Shown: in pieces, positions 12,153 through 24,600 of the stretch
Numbering within the stretch: position 1 is the stretch's first letter
How the letters are laid out: the number at the start of each line of letters is the position of its first letter
NCBI GenBank assembly: GCA_014925825.1
Contig: JACGCK010000003.1
Coordinates: 806,001 to 870,000, forward strand
DNA: 64,000 nucleotides
Reading direction: 5' to 3'
Source of the DNA: Pholiota molesta
Lineage: Eukaryota; Basidiomycota; Agaricomycetes; Agaricales; Strophariaceae
Notes under the pieces: generated by a model
Databases searched by the model: none
What the model saw: only the letters and a program-made list of their open reading frames with translations
Told to the model about the DNA's origin: nothing
Translations under genes and position numbers: made by a program

Positions 12153-13979
12153 TCAGGGCTCCGTCCACCCGATCGTGCGCCCAAACCATGCGCGAAGGGC
12201 ACCGATGCTCGACGTGCTCTTCACGCTTCCAAGGCTTCGCACACTCCGTGCCGCGGCGCTTTTCGAGCTGCGCACGCTCTCCATCGACGGCGCAGTGCGG
12301 AGGCCTGCCTTCTCTGGCAGGCGGAGGTCGGGCGCCGAGCCGGCGGCGCTGTCGACCGTACTTGAGTGGGTCGAGTACGGTTTCGGTCGCGGTCTCGCCG
12401 CCGCCGCCGCGGCGCGCAGAGACACCGTTGACTGCGTAGGATACGAGCCAAGGGCGTAAGGAGTGGATATCACGGGGCGGGTGGTCGATGTCGACGCCAA
12501 TTTTGACATAAAGGATGAGGGCGGCGATGATGGGGTAATGGGAGAGGGTTTGACAGCGGTCGCTACACTTGTGCTGGTACCGATTGTCGGTTCGGGTTTG
12601 CGCGTTAAACTCATGAGCCTCTTTAGGCCCTTCGCGCGTTCCCGTTCTGGGGTGGGCGTGGTTTGGCGGTCGCGCAGCTCGCGAACCTTGGCGAGGTCCA
12701 ATGTGCGTACCTCTTTCTCCTGCGAGTAGTAGTGGCTCTGATAGTTCGCGAACGGATCGTCGTCCAGATCCATGGTATCTACATTGATACCCATGCTATC
12801 CTCCTCCTCGCGCATCTCCACGTCCCAGTACCCCGTACTAGCATAGTGTATAATTGGCACCGCCGCGAACTTGACGGATTTGTTAGTCGTGTGATTAGAA
12901 TCCTTAGTTGACACAGACGCCGTGCGTGTCAAAATAGATTTGGACGGCGGGGGACACGAAGAGGACATCAGCCAGTCGCTTTCCGCCGTGGGCGACGTGC
13001 GGTGGCGTCGGTAGTATGGTGTACTACGACGGTGAACGCCGCCTTTGCCATATGGAGACGAGGATGTGGAGGCTGGGGTGACAGGGCTTTCCGATCGCGA
13101 GGATGACGGAGACGGCGAGCTGGATACACTAGAAAGAGTAGAGGAAACCGAAGGAGGGCGGGCGGACATGATTCTGGGGGAGGAAATGCTTCTTTTTGGG
13201 GTGGAGGGGTTGGAGAGGTGTACAGGCACGTCGGGCCGAGTAAGCGATAATTGAGACTGGGATGGGATGGTTTTGAGCAGGGGTACCGACCTCTCCGATC
13301 GAGATCGTGGATGGAGAATCGCAGACCAAAACTGGCCTGTCGATGTCGACGTTATAGACTCCGTCATCGAATCCTTCTCAACGGACCATGTAGGTGAGGC
13401 TCTGCGCGCAGTTCGTGTGCTTGTAGTCGAAACAGTACGAGACAACGAGGATATGGTGGGGTTGTGATAATTGCGGTACGGATGGACTCCTGTCTGTGGC
13501 CGCGGGCGTGGTGGATTGGCTGCACGAGGCGGGCGCGTAGTGTTTGGGGATTTTGGACGTCTATAAATCCATTCTGAGCGCGGAGAATCTGTGGGGCGGA
13601 TGGCTTTGCGAGGCGGAGTTGCAGGAATATCGACTCCTCTCCTGGAAGAGTGCTTAGTTGGTGTGGAGGGCGTCTAGAAAAAGAAGAAAATAAGCCATAA
13701 TTCATTGCATGTAATCAACCCGCCTTACAGAGCTGTATCGCAGGTGGGAAGGGGAAGTAGAGCCAATAGGTCGATAACTAGATCGAGAGTCTATAGAATT
13801 GGATAGTGATAAATCTTGCATAAAAATATCATCCTCTTTCTGTGGAAGTGTCTGAAAAAATATAAGCGACAGAGTCCGAAAAGATATAATAATACTAAAT
13901 ATACCGGCGGTATTTCCAGCAGTTCACTGGCCTTTAACCAAGTGAGCTCTTCCGACGAGAAGATGAAGGACTCGTCCAT
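12153..13979 (-). CDS. Hypothetical Ser/Thr/Pro-rich protein with an RVxF-like motif
   Basis: Three exons on the minus strand (13979-13905, 13851-13729, 13673-12153), all in phase 0, give 572 residues. The start MDESFIFSSEELTW was chosen because this exon has a proper donor and joins in frame. Most of the protein is low-complexity Ser/Thr/Pro/Arg with repeated SP and TP sites, suggesting phosphorylation. One island looks ordered: KSVKFAAVPIIHYASTGYWD, followed by an acidic stretch (MREEEDSMG, TMDLDDD). KSVKF fits the RVxF docking consensus for protein phosphatase 1, but that is only a pattern match. No membrane segment or signal peptide. Function unknown. Confidence 0.75.
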
Positions 13980-14434
13980 AACCTGTGACAAGAAAAGGTC
14001 GTTGAGCAGTGGCAAAAAAAAGAGTAAAAGGGAGGAGCGTACGCACAACATGCAATTAGGGGACCTGCGGAAGCACTAACTGGGAGAAAAGCAAGGAGCC
14101 TTTTATGGATGAGAAAGAGGATACAGCAGACTGTACCTCACGTTTCCCACGTGTATGGGATGATGGCAGGGGCATCCGACCTCGTTTCTGGAAGAAAGGG
14201 AAGCGTGGAAGAGCAGGAAGAAGCGGGACTAGCTAAGATGACACGGGGTTAATCTTTTGAAGAGCATTAAATTAAAACGCCTGCTAGGGGGCGTCAATAG
14301 CGAGAGTATATTGATACATTGGATCACGTGATGTAGGTAGGGGAAGAAGGGAGGATAAATCATTGTGGAAGGTGGGTCGGTCCCCTCGGAAGAACCAGTT
14401 GCGCAGGAAAAGGGATATAATGCCACGGGACACA
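13980..14434. promoter_or_regulatory. Upstream region with two CACGTG boxes
   Basis: This 455-base interval lies between the hypothetical gene start at 13979 and the 3' end of the mL43 gene. It carries CACGTG at 14148-14153 and the palindrome ATCACGTGAT at 14323-14332. The element matches the E-box bound by bHLH factors such as Cbf1 in fungi. Its role here is not shown. Confidence 0.35.
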
Positions 14435-14911
14435 TCATAGTGTGGGGCGGTCTGCATGCAGACCGCTCCAGATGCCTCTTGTCGCCTCGGTTGTGCTCTC
14501 CACTGCGCGCCGTTTGAGGGGCTGGATTTTTGCACCGGATGAATCGAGAAGCAGCTGCACTTTTTTCTGGATACCAGTGACCTCCAATTCTTTCAATGGA
14601 ATGACCTTATCCCGATTATTCACTAGTAAAAAGAGTTAGCTAGGTCAGGAGGGGCGTCCGGAGGAGGGGGTACCGTAAAAGCCGCGGACGATAGGCTCCT
14701 TCTGGTTGCGCTGTTTGACGACAACCTCGACATGGGGGTTTTCACGGGCCAGGTTCTGTATTTGGGTGAGGAGGTAGGTGCGGGTGTTCTGGGAGGTGGG
14801 CCATTTGTCGCAGTACTCAAAGACGAGTTTGCGGATCTGGGGGAGGAAGGCGGCGTGGCCGTTGGCGGGACGCGAGCGCAGCTGGGCCCTGAGGAGGAGG
14901 GGGCGGGACAT
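14435..14911 (-). CDS. MRPL51: Mitochondrial large ribosomal subunit protein mL43 (yeast Mrpl51)
   Basis: Two exons (14911-14674, 14622-14435) joined by a 51-nt intron give 141 residues, matching the length of yeast Mrpl51. The protein begins MSRPLLLRAQLRSRPANGHA, basic enough for mitochondrial import. It contains the family's L51/S25-type core: IRKLVFEYCDKWPTSQNTRT, NPHVEVVVKQRN, PIVRGFYVNNRDKVIPLKEL. It is part of the mitochondrial ribosome's large subunit. Its ATG is only 93 bases from that of the divergent gene at 15005, so the two share one promoter region. Confidence 0.93.
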
Positions 14912-15004
14912 GGTCGGTGTCTGAGACTGAGAAGACAAGAGCGCGACGAGATGATGGATGTTCGACGCCGGCGGAGTTTCAATCCTTTTTGCTCTTGCAT
15001 TTCC

Positions 15005-17069
15005 ATGATGGCACGCGCGACGCGGTCCTCGACGGCAGACCTCAAGCGCAAGCGCTCTCCCGTCGACGACGCCACAGAAAACAACGACCACGCGCCCAAC
15101 AAGCAGCCGCGCACCGACGACGGCCATGACATCTCCGAGCCCACCATCGACGGCCACGCGATGCTCGAGGTGCTCGAGACGGAGGACAAGCAGGGGCTCC
15201 TCGACCGCGTCTTTCCATCGCCCGACTCGCAGCAGACCGTCTCTCTTCGCGCCCTCCTCACCACGCCGTCTCCACTCTCCGCCATAAAAGCCGCCATCAA
15301 CCATCTCCTTCCCATGTCTTCTCTTCCGCGTGCAAAACCCTCACAAACCGCAGCCCAACAAATACGCTTCTGCAATCTTGCCCTCTCGCTGCTCGAACAA
15401 GTGCCACCCTCCGAAGAACATCTCAAATCAACCTCCGTACTCCCAGAGTCTCCCGAGCAATCACCGCAGCGGCCAAAACCTAGTTATGCGCTTGTCCAAC
15501 ATCTGCCCTCAGGCGACTGGTGGACCTCACTTGCGTCGCCTTCGTCGCCCTCAAATCTGCAAACAGCGAATGCCGAACTCGCTGCTGTCTTGCCCCTGCC
15601 CTCCTCCTCCTCCTCCGAAAAGCCCATTCCAACCCTCGGCTCCTACTCCACAAAACCGCCGTCACAAAGGAAGCCGCCACTAGCGCCCCGGAGAGTCACC
15701 ACCGGCGCCTTCCTTGACTATGGACTCTATTCTAGTTTTGCACCCTCTTTTGACCAGGACGGCGAACTTGTGGGCCGAAATCAACTGGGCCAGGCACTCC
15801 TATATCGCGAGGAGAAGAAGCATATGCGCGACGCCGTCAGGCGAGAACGGCTGGAAGGCATAGGGACCATCGTTGATGTCACACCAGAACAGCCAGAGAT
15901 TTCGGACCACCATGATGATCCTACTGTTGTGCCTGATCTGGAGCTCGAAGCCCTGCTGCCCCCTGAAGAAGTTACCTCCATTAAAGCGGCACTGGGTAGC
16001 CTAGAACTGGAAAAGTCGGTCCAAAGGTTACTTGAACGAAACCAAAAGGCGTTGGAGAGGCTTGGAGAACTTCAACGGCAGCGGTTGACTAACCACCCAA
16101 CAAGCAAAGCAGAAGAAGACTCCGAGGAATGGGAAACTGGTACGTTTTTGCTTACTTCTACATATGACTGTTTCCGTACTCAAAATTTCGACGACAGCTC
16201 AAGCCATATCGGATTCATTAACGCTACTCGCTTCCTTACGCCCCAGATCTTCGTCTGTAGAGGGCCCAGCCATCATACCACCTCCCTCTGTCCTCCACAA
16301 ACTCCATCTCACACTTGCGACGCAAGCTTCGCCAGGTTGGTATGGAACACTACCTCCTGCACGAAGTACTGCTCTACGCGATGACGCGACTATAAAAGTG
16401 AAGCCAGGTGCTGCTGCTGTGCCCCCGGCACCTGCAGCAGCAGCGCCAAGCACCGCGGCACCTGCAGCTATATCGGCGTCAAATACATTTGGGGCATACG
16501 GGTACGCGTATGGGCAGCCGCAAAACTACAGACCACAACAGGCGGCTGCGTACACGCCATACAAGCCGGGCCAGGCGCCCGTGTACTATCAAAATTACAT
16601 GCAGCCCGGGCAAGCACAGTTTTATGGGCAGCAGAGCTATGGTGCAGCAACGACGAACCAGCAACCATATGGAACCACAGTGCAGCAGCCTTACGCTGCA
16701 TACTGGAGCGGGTATGGACAGTATGCGGCCCCAGCAACACAAACGGGGACAGGCTCTGGACGGGGGACACCGCAGCCTGCGGCAGCGACGCCGATCGCCC
16801 CTTCATACACATCCTTTTTCAGCCAGCCGCCGGCGAGCGGAAGTGCAACGCCAAGCGGGACGCGGACGCCCGCGGTGGCGAATACGGTGGTAGGGAATGC
16901 AGGCGGAGTGGGAGGGACGTACTCGCCGACGATAGGCGCGATACCCACTTTGCCTGCGCATCTGCGGACGCAAGGTGCGACACTGAATGGGACAGCGGCG
17001 ACATATCCGCAGGGGTATTATTATCATCAGACAGCACAGGTGGCGCAGGCGACGCAGCCCGCGCAATGA
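15005..17069 (+). CDS. Hypothetical protein with a prion-like Tyr/Gly/Gln tail
   Basis: Two exons (15005-16139, 16198-17069) give 668 residues. The first in-frame ATGs that do not overlap the divergent mL43 gene are at 15005 and 15008. The N-terminus has a basic stretch (LKRKRSP) that could be a nuclear signal. The middle has an ordered-looking segment (TTGAFLDYGLYSSFAPSFDQ, then a long charged helix with REEKKHMRDAVRRERLE), and a second helix near LEKSVQRLLERNQKALERLG. The last 230 residues are low-complexity: Ala/Pro-rich, then Tyr, Gly and Gln in repeated QPY/YGQ units. I do not recognise the family. A nuclear, chromatin- or RNA-associated role is a guess from composition only. Confidence 0.8.
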
Positions 17070-17188
17070 GGAGTAATATTGGGTACTAGACATTCGTGTA
17101 ATAGCATTTAATAGACCGTTGTTACGGTATTTTGGGAATAATAAGCCGATTGAGTGAGAAAGCGAAAAGCCGACGCTTGACTCCGACC

Positions 17189-18389
17189 ATGGCCTCGCGC
17201 TCCTTCACCATCCGCGTCCCAGCGACCTCTGCCAACATCGGCCCTGGCTTCGACGTCGTCGGCCTCTCCCTCTCCCTCGTCCTCACCCTCGCCGTCTCCT
17301 ACCCTCTCCACCCCCCACCCACCTATGTCCATCCCGTCCTCACCTACGCCGGCGAGGGCGCAGACGAGGTCCCGCTCGACGCCTACAAAAACCTGACCAC
17401 CCGCGTCGCCCTCTACCTCCTGCGCTGCCACTCCATCCCGCGCTTCCCCTCCCACCTCACCATCCACGTCACCAACGATATTCCCTTCGGCCGCGGGCTC
17501 GGCTCGTCCGGCGCCGCCGTCATCGCAGGCGTCCTCCTCGGCGACGCCATCTCCCAGCTGCGCCTCCCGACGGAGCGCCTGCTCGACTTCGCCCTCATGG
17601 TCGAGCGCCACCCGGACAACGTCACCGCTGCGCTGGTCGGTGGTTTCGTCGGCTCGTACCTCAAGGAGCTGGACGAGGCTGCGAGCGTGGCCGCGAGCGT
17701 GCCGCTCAGTGAGGTCCTTCCCGAGTATCCCCCCGACGCGAGCGAGGAATGGGGCTTGCATCCCCCTGTGCCTCCGCAAGGCATCGGTCACTACATCCGC
17801 TTTCCCTGGTCCCCAAGCATCAAGGCCATCGCTATCATCCCGCGCTTCGAGCTGAGCACCGCGAAGGCCCGCGAGGTCCTCCCGACGCACTATTCTCGCA
17901 AAGATCTCGTAAGTTTGCATCATCTGCCTATTTTTACCGCCTTTGCAGATCTAACCGCCGGCGCTGTCCGTATGCAGGTGTTCAATCTCCAGCGACTCGC
18001 AGTGCTCACCACCGCGCTCGGCCAGTCGCCACCTGATCCTGGGCTGATCTACGAGGCAATGAAAGATCGTGTGCATCAGCCTTATCGTAAGGCTCTGGTG
18101 CGTTGTTTTTTTCTCAAATCTGGATCGCCGTCGGTCTTAAGTTTTTTTTTTTTTCTTCGGCTTTACAGATACCTGGTTTACCAGAAGTGACGACATCCAT
18201 CACGCCGGCGTCCCATCCAGGTTTGCTCGGCATTTGTCTCTCCGGCGCTGGCCCTACGATCCTGGCTCTCGCTACTGGAGGCTTCGAGGCTATGCAGAAG
18301 ATGCACGCAAGATTTTCAACGGTTTTGGTATTGAAATAGACTGGAAGGTGCTTGAAGTCGTAGGCGGAAGTAGTGTCACCGAAAATTAG
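17189..18389 (+). CDS. THR1: Homoserine kinase
   Basis: Phosphorylates homoserine in threonine synthesis; GHMP kinase family, cytosolic. Exons are 17189-17908, 17978-18097 and 18169 to the end. Motifs: VPATSANIGPGFDVVG at residues 9-24, the ATP-binding PFGRGLGSSGAAV, ERHPDNV, and CLSGAGPTILAL near the C-terminus. The first ATG is used. The simple frame stops at 18339, ending in unrelated residues. One base further over, the codons from 18297 to a stop at 18387-18389 read EDARKIFNGFGIEIDW, the expected family C-terminus. One base therefore seems missing next to 18294-18296 (an extra G would give MAEDARK). The end is placed at 18389 for that reason. Exon 1 is markedly GC-rich, unlike the neighbouring genes. 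Confidence 0.93.
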
Positions 18390-18606
18390 AGACGTAGTAG
18401 TGTCAAGAAGCAAATAAATCATGATTGGTCGTCATCGTTGTAAGATTAGGGAATATGTACCGCTAACATGGTATGTATACAAATTATGTTACATCCACTA
18501 AGTCCATCTATACCATGGCCATCCATCGCGCGTAGGCGACTCCAAAAAAAGAATGCGCTGATTGCAGAAGTTGAATAGAGGAATACAGAAAAAGTGTGCG
18601 CTAGAT

Positions 18607-21600
18607 TTAAGGCCCAGCGGTCATGCAGACGGCCCGTGTAGCCACTAAAGATTCTGCGGCACTGTCGAAGGGCAGATCCACAGTGAAGAGCACGTCACTA
18701 CGGTCTCCATTGAGGTATACAGGAAGATTCACGAGACCGCGTTCGTTGCTTTCGTCGGCTTGGACCCATCTGACCTGCGATGAGCTCAGACGCACAGAAT
18801 CGCCGTCGTTGAGCACGAGAGTTCATTCGTCCACGAAGCGCCCTCCAAAATTAAGCCTGAAAGCGGGGCATTAGGTTTGTTTGTCAACGAAGGCTTAATA
18901 TCGAATCAACTCACCATCAACGACGAACGCTTCGGGATCATTCACGCGCTCCAGATCGAGTCGCAGATGCAAGTCTCCAGACTCCATTTCTTGCGATGGG
19001 CCACAGCCTGGCGAGTCGCTGTAATATAGGCTTCGGGGAAGAACAGTCCGCCCAGCCACACCTCCGTGTTATTCAGGTTGTCTAGCGAGGCGATGTTGTC
19101 GAGCTGCGCCAAACGCCTGCCAAAATCGACGATCCACGCCGAGACCGCCATTGATTTCTTGACTTTGTAGCGGCGCCAATGGTCTGGGATAGTGCCTACG
19201 AAACAAAACCGCGTCAAGTCTGAGTTCAGGAAGGAAAAGGCAATGGTACACTGTGTACCTTTAGTAAGTGCGCTCATCAGCGTCCTGAGATGGTTCGTTT
19301 GCTTAAGTTCACCCAAGCATACGTTCGTGACGTCCTCGAGGTCCTTGCGGACGTTGCGCAAGAGCTTGCGACCAATGTCTCCCTCGCGTGCGAAGAGCGA
19401 TATAGGGGATCTTGATGCTCCACCGTCTGCTTGGCAAGTGTGTTTAGCGCCTGGAAGTGTTTGTCAATCGGCGATCGCTAAACTTTGAAATGTAAAAAAG
19501 AGCATACTGTTGGGAGTTGCGACAACCATTCACGGCAGCGCTCGAGCAGGGTACGCATCCATGCCGGCTGTTGGGATGTCTGCGATTTGGCAGTAGTCTG
19601 CACCGCCACTTCATCGTCATCGTCTGCCAACATCCTCATTTTGCGTAGTTTACCCAGGAGCTCATTTCCTGCGAATTAATTGATTGTCATCAGCAAACAT
19701 GCAGGATGGTCATGAGACACTACATACCTTGGGCAATGGCAATGACACGCTCAGCTGTGGGAGGAAGACTCAACCAGGAAGGGGGTTCGCGTTCTGGCAG
19801 TGCGTGCACCCAGGTAAGGAAGTGCTCGATCTTGGTACCTTCAGGTGCAGTCAACATATGACTATTTGCATTCGGCAGGTTAGGCACGAGGTCGAAGTCA
19901 ACATTGTATGCTTTCGGCGTGAATAAGCTGTCAACAAAGGAGTCAAGAATCTTTTGATCAAAGTCGCTGTCGACTCTGCCACCGTACACGGACTGTTTGA
20001 CCAAGGTCCGCAGCGCATCCCAGGGAATATGCGCCGGATCAATATTCGCCCGACCTCGAGAGACAGAAGTCAACCAAGTATCGATGGTGCCGAACGCAGA
20101 CGCCATATCGGAATCGTTGAAGTCATACGATTTGCTCCAACCAAGAGGCACATAGCGCAGACGTTCCTGCACAATAGCGTGGAACCAGGCCAGCAGGAAG
20201 TAAAGACGCGCCTTTTCGGCGGGGCCTTGGGATAGACGTTGAGGCGAAATGCTCTGCAAAGAATCTAGCAAATTCGCCTTGATACCCGGAGGCGGCTCGT
20301 TCATCAATAGACGCGATTGTCGCAATATATTCACTGGGATCGAAGGATTAGCCTCCATAGTTAAGAAGAGTCGGAAATTGCGATGCGGGTTCAAGGTTTG
20401 CATCTTCTTCTCCAGCTGACCCAACCAAGATGGCGCAAGATGCACGTTCTTGAGGAGCACCCATGTGCCTTGACGAGCTGCTGCTGCAATGGCCTGGTCG
20501 GCCAGCGTAAAGCCTTCTTGAGAGCCCATAGCCACAGATGTTGACCGGGCCCCTGTGTTTTTGACAAGATTTTCAACACGATAACTGGCATCATATCCAG
20601 GAACGGATATCAGTGCCACTGGCGTAGACGCGATAACTTCATCGGCTACCAAGGAGTTGAGATCATATGTGGCTTCGGCAGAGATATCTGATTCGAAGAC
20701 GGTCTTGACAAAGAGAGCGGTAGATTGAAGAAGTCGATCTGGTCTGAAGCATTTGATGATGAGCAATGCTCGAATAGCTTCAAGAGCGGCTAAAAACGCA
20801 ATTCATGAACATAATTCGATGGCATGTCAAAATAACTTACGAGTGCTAGCTTCCCAAGGCGTTGGTGCGGTACGTTCAGGATTTGTTGATTCAAGGAATT
20901 CAGCCCAGTCAGTCTCACGTTCGTTGATATGGGTTTCAACTGATTTGAACAACGAATGTTTGGAAAAGCTTTGAAGGCGGACGACCTGGTCGGATGACAA
21001 TAGAGGGTGTTCTCGGACCTGAGAAACTGCGACTGAAGAAGCAACATCTCCACTTTCCAGAAGGAACTCCATTTCGTCGGCAATGTCTTCAATACCCCGC
21101 AGTTTGACCTGAGCAAGAAGCATAGCTAGGGTCAAATGGTCGCGGTAGAGCAATGCTCGAGATGTTCTCTTATACACCACGAGGAATAAGTCCTTCAGGA
21201 GGATGTCGCGTCGGAGACCGTGGTCTGCGACGTTTTTGAGATTTGGATTATGATGCAACACATAGTCAAAGATATCGAGGAAAAAGCGAAGGAGAACTGA
21301 TAAAAGTGGTTGATCAAGTTCAGTTGCTCTAAAACGAAGAAGACGAACTACAGGCTTGAGCCAATGGAAGATATTCGGCTGTCACTTGTTCAACTTCTCG
21401 CATAACGATGTCGGTTTCTTCAACCTTTCTAGTGATTTCTGCCGCTTCGCGTTTCAGGGTCTCCAGAGTATCAATGACCTTATCGTCATCCAAAATGTTG
21501 CCTTGGGATTCATTGAGAGCCTGTAGCAGAAGCTTTTCGAGTGTGCGGAGACGAAGGCGGAACTCTCCCTGAACTTTCATAAGGTCGGTTCGCTTCCGTT

Positions 21601-24600
21601 CTGTATCCGGTCGTTCGACCTTCAAAACCTGATCTAGAGACTGGCTTTGCAGGCTGCTTCTGGTCATTGTAAAGTTGACAAAAGTGACTCGACTGCAAAT
21701 ATCCGGCGAGAATTCCACAGATGGATCTCGTGTGGACAAGAACATTGTGAAGGATGGGGAGAAGTCGATGTCTTGGCTGCCAAGTCGGATGAGCACTCGG
21801 CCACCTGTCCTTCTAATTTCCTTGTTGAGAACAGCGTTTAGAATTGGATCAAGATTTTCAACATCCTGAATGAGGAGAGGGTTGCCGAAGCGAAGAGCAC
21901 TCTCCAGCACTTTGAGGAAGGATTCATCCAAAAAGCTTGTAACAGTGATTTTGCGTTCTTTATATTCGTTGAGGAGGAAAGTAGTCGCTTGGCCAGTAGG
22001 GTCGATGATGAGAGGATAGCGATTAAACCTCTTCAGCATAATGGCATTTTCGGTTGTCAAATTATCGGATGGTAAAGATTTTGATTGCCAGCCGAGGCGA
22101 TCGTCAGCTGTAGACAAATATTCCGTGAAGGAAAGTTCGGGTTTGAACTTGATGTTAGCTTCTGCTAGATGGGATGACCATTCTTGCCACATGACTTCGC
22201 GGTAGTGTTGATCGAAGAATCCTCCGTAAGCCAAAAAGGCTGCCGACAGCAGGACATCGCCAACGATAGTGCTCATTTCAGCTTCGAAAGTGCGGCTTCC
22301 AGATTCCCAACGACTACGCTCTGACGACAAACTATCGAGCAGTTTCATACTACGATCGACTTTGCTCTGAACTCTCTCCATCTCTGATTTGATGGCTTGC
22401 GTTTCGCTGATCAGCCGGGCGTATTCTTCTTTATATTTCTCGATCTTGGACTCGAGTTCTGCGATCATTCGAACCATAGCATTGGCTTGTTTTTTCGTCG
22501 TTTCAGCTTGCTGCTCAAGGGATTGGACTTCATTTCGGAGGGGTTCTACTTTGTCCAGAATTTCAGAGAAGCGAACTTGTGCCAGGGCCCATTTGACAAG
22601 CGGACCACAAGCTTTGCTAGCATGTTGAACAGTCTCGAATTTGTAGGATGGGCGACTAAGGAACTCTTTCTTCATGAGCTCACGAAGGGATTTGTCATTT
22701 GCGTGGTTGTGTCGAAGTTGACAATACGCTGGATGAAATCATCACGGCGAATGATACCCTGGACGTCCTCCAGCTGTCGATTTTGTGGCCCAGGATCGTG
22801 CAAACAGATTCCATGGCTAATTTGACAGCCTCAGGAGGATTGGCCATAGATCGAACTTCTTGTAAGTGTTGCCTCTTGATATTACTGACAGCAGCCTGCG
22901 CGTCCAGAACAGCAGGTTCAGCTTCCGCAAGGTCGGCCATGACGACCGCACGTCGTTGTTCGATGTAATGATCCTGTTCTGCCAATTCTGCTTGGATTTG
23001 GATGGATGCCGCTTTTTTGTGCTCTGCTTCTTGCTGATCAGCAACCATGCGCTTCAATTTCTCGTTCGCTTCAGCGTCCTTGGCTTCGAGCTGTGATCGC
23101 TTGATTGCAAGACTCTTTCTTAGTTCTTCGACCTGCGTGACAGTGTCCTTGAGTTTATCAAGTCCGACATGTAGATGGCGTTGTTGTTCCTCCAACTCGT
23201 CTCGCTTCTCAGTATATAACCTGACATAGTGATTTATGCTAGAAAGAGATTAGTGGAATATTCGAACAATCGGGTCATGGAAAGTTGCTTACAAGTCAAG
23301 ATAATGCCTGGGGGTGACATAATTATATCGACCTTGCCTGCGACTCAAACGCTGATTGATCTGATGCAAGGACATATGCACATGCACCAACGCGTTGATA
23401 ACCGCAGTTCTATGAAGTGGTGGAAGTGACAAGGCCCTATAGGCAATAGGAAAATGCGCGGGTGGGCTATACGATGGTAGATCCAGGTCCAGGGTGTGCG
23501 TGAACTCCATGCCAACTTGATAAAATGCCTGGTCAGACCAATCTCCGAACCAATCCAGGACGCAACGATTGAACAAAGCAGGAGAGGTGGCGGCTCGAGA
23601 GGCAAGGCCATTTTCTGGGGGGTTCATTGTGAATACGACATGCAGATTTTTTGCAACCTGTTGGGTAACCACTTGTACAATTCCTCGGGAGAGTCCAACA
23701 TCAATCCGTCACGTTGAGATCCTTCCTTGCACGCAGTCATCAATGCTGCATGTTCATCGCCTTCAAACAAACCAGGTACTTCAGCATTAGCGAGGAGGGT
23801 GTTCATACGTTCAAGGAAACCAGAATCGAGGACATTCGATTCGTCCATGATGAAACAAATCTTTTCTCCCTTGCAGCCTGAGCGCCGAAGGACCGTTCTC
23901 AAGTCGTCATCAAAGTCTTCGCCTGTGTATTTGTTGGAGACCTTGATTTGAAAGATGCTGAGACCGTTCATCCATGCCACGAAGCGCGATAACGTTGTCT
24001 AGTAATGATAAGTTGACTTTTTTTCTGCACGAGAATGAAATTACAATTACCTTTCCACTGCCACTAACACCAATGAGCAGTAAATGACCTTGGATCTGGC
24101 GGAACACACGATCGATACGGAGAACGTGATCAAGAACGTCATTGAACAGGACAAGAGGGACATCGAGCTCTTCTTCGTAGAATACCCGGAGGCGGGCCTT
24201 GGTATATTCTCTGAGTGTCTCCCGATCAACAGGAATGTAGTTCTTGGAAGTCCAATTGGAATATAATATGGGCCGACTTAACGCTTCTTCGCGGTTGATA
24301 GTTGGGAAGTGCTCCATTGCAGCTGCATCGATGCCATCGTCGGTCCAGTTTCTCTCTTCTTCGGTAACGAGACGATCTTGGAATAGGCGAAGTGCTTCGT
24401 GGGCCCAGACGCGAACAAGACCCTCGACGTTGAGAATTTCGAGAGGTCGAATTGCTTCATAAATTCCCCTTACCCAACGCGTTAATTCACGAGGACTGTA
24501 TACATAATGGGCTTGCACATCTGTCGTGAACCTCTTTTGAGAGGCAAGATAAAAGGCGACCATGGCATCCGTAAGAGGCTCTGCATAAGCGCGAAGATTG

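Noticed and set aside
12105..12459. Overlapping plus-strand open frames
   Set aside because: They mirror the GC-rich coding exon of the minus-strand hypothetical gene.
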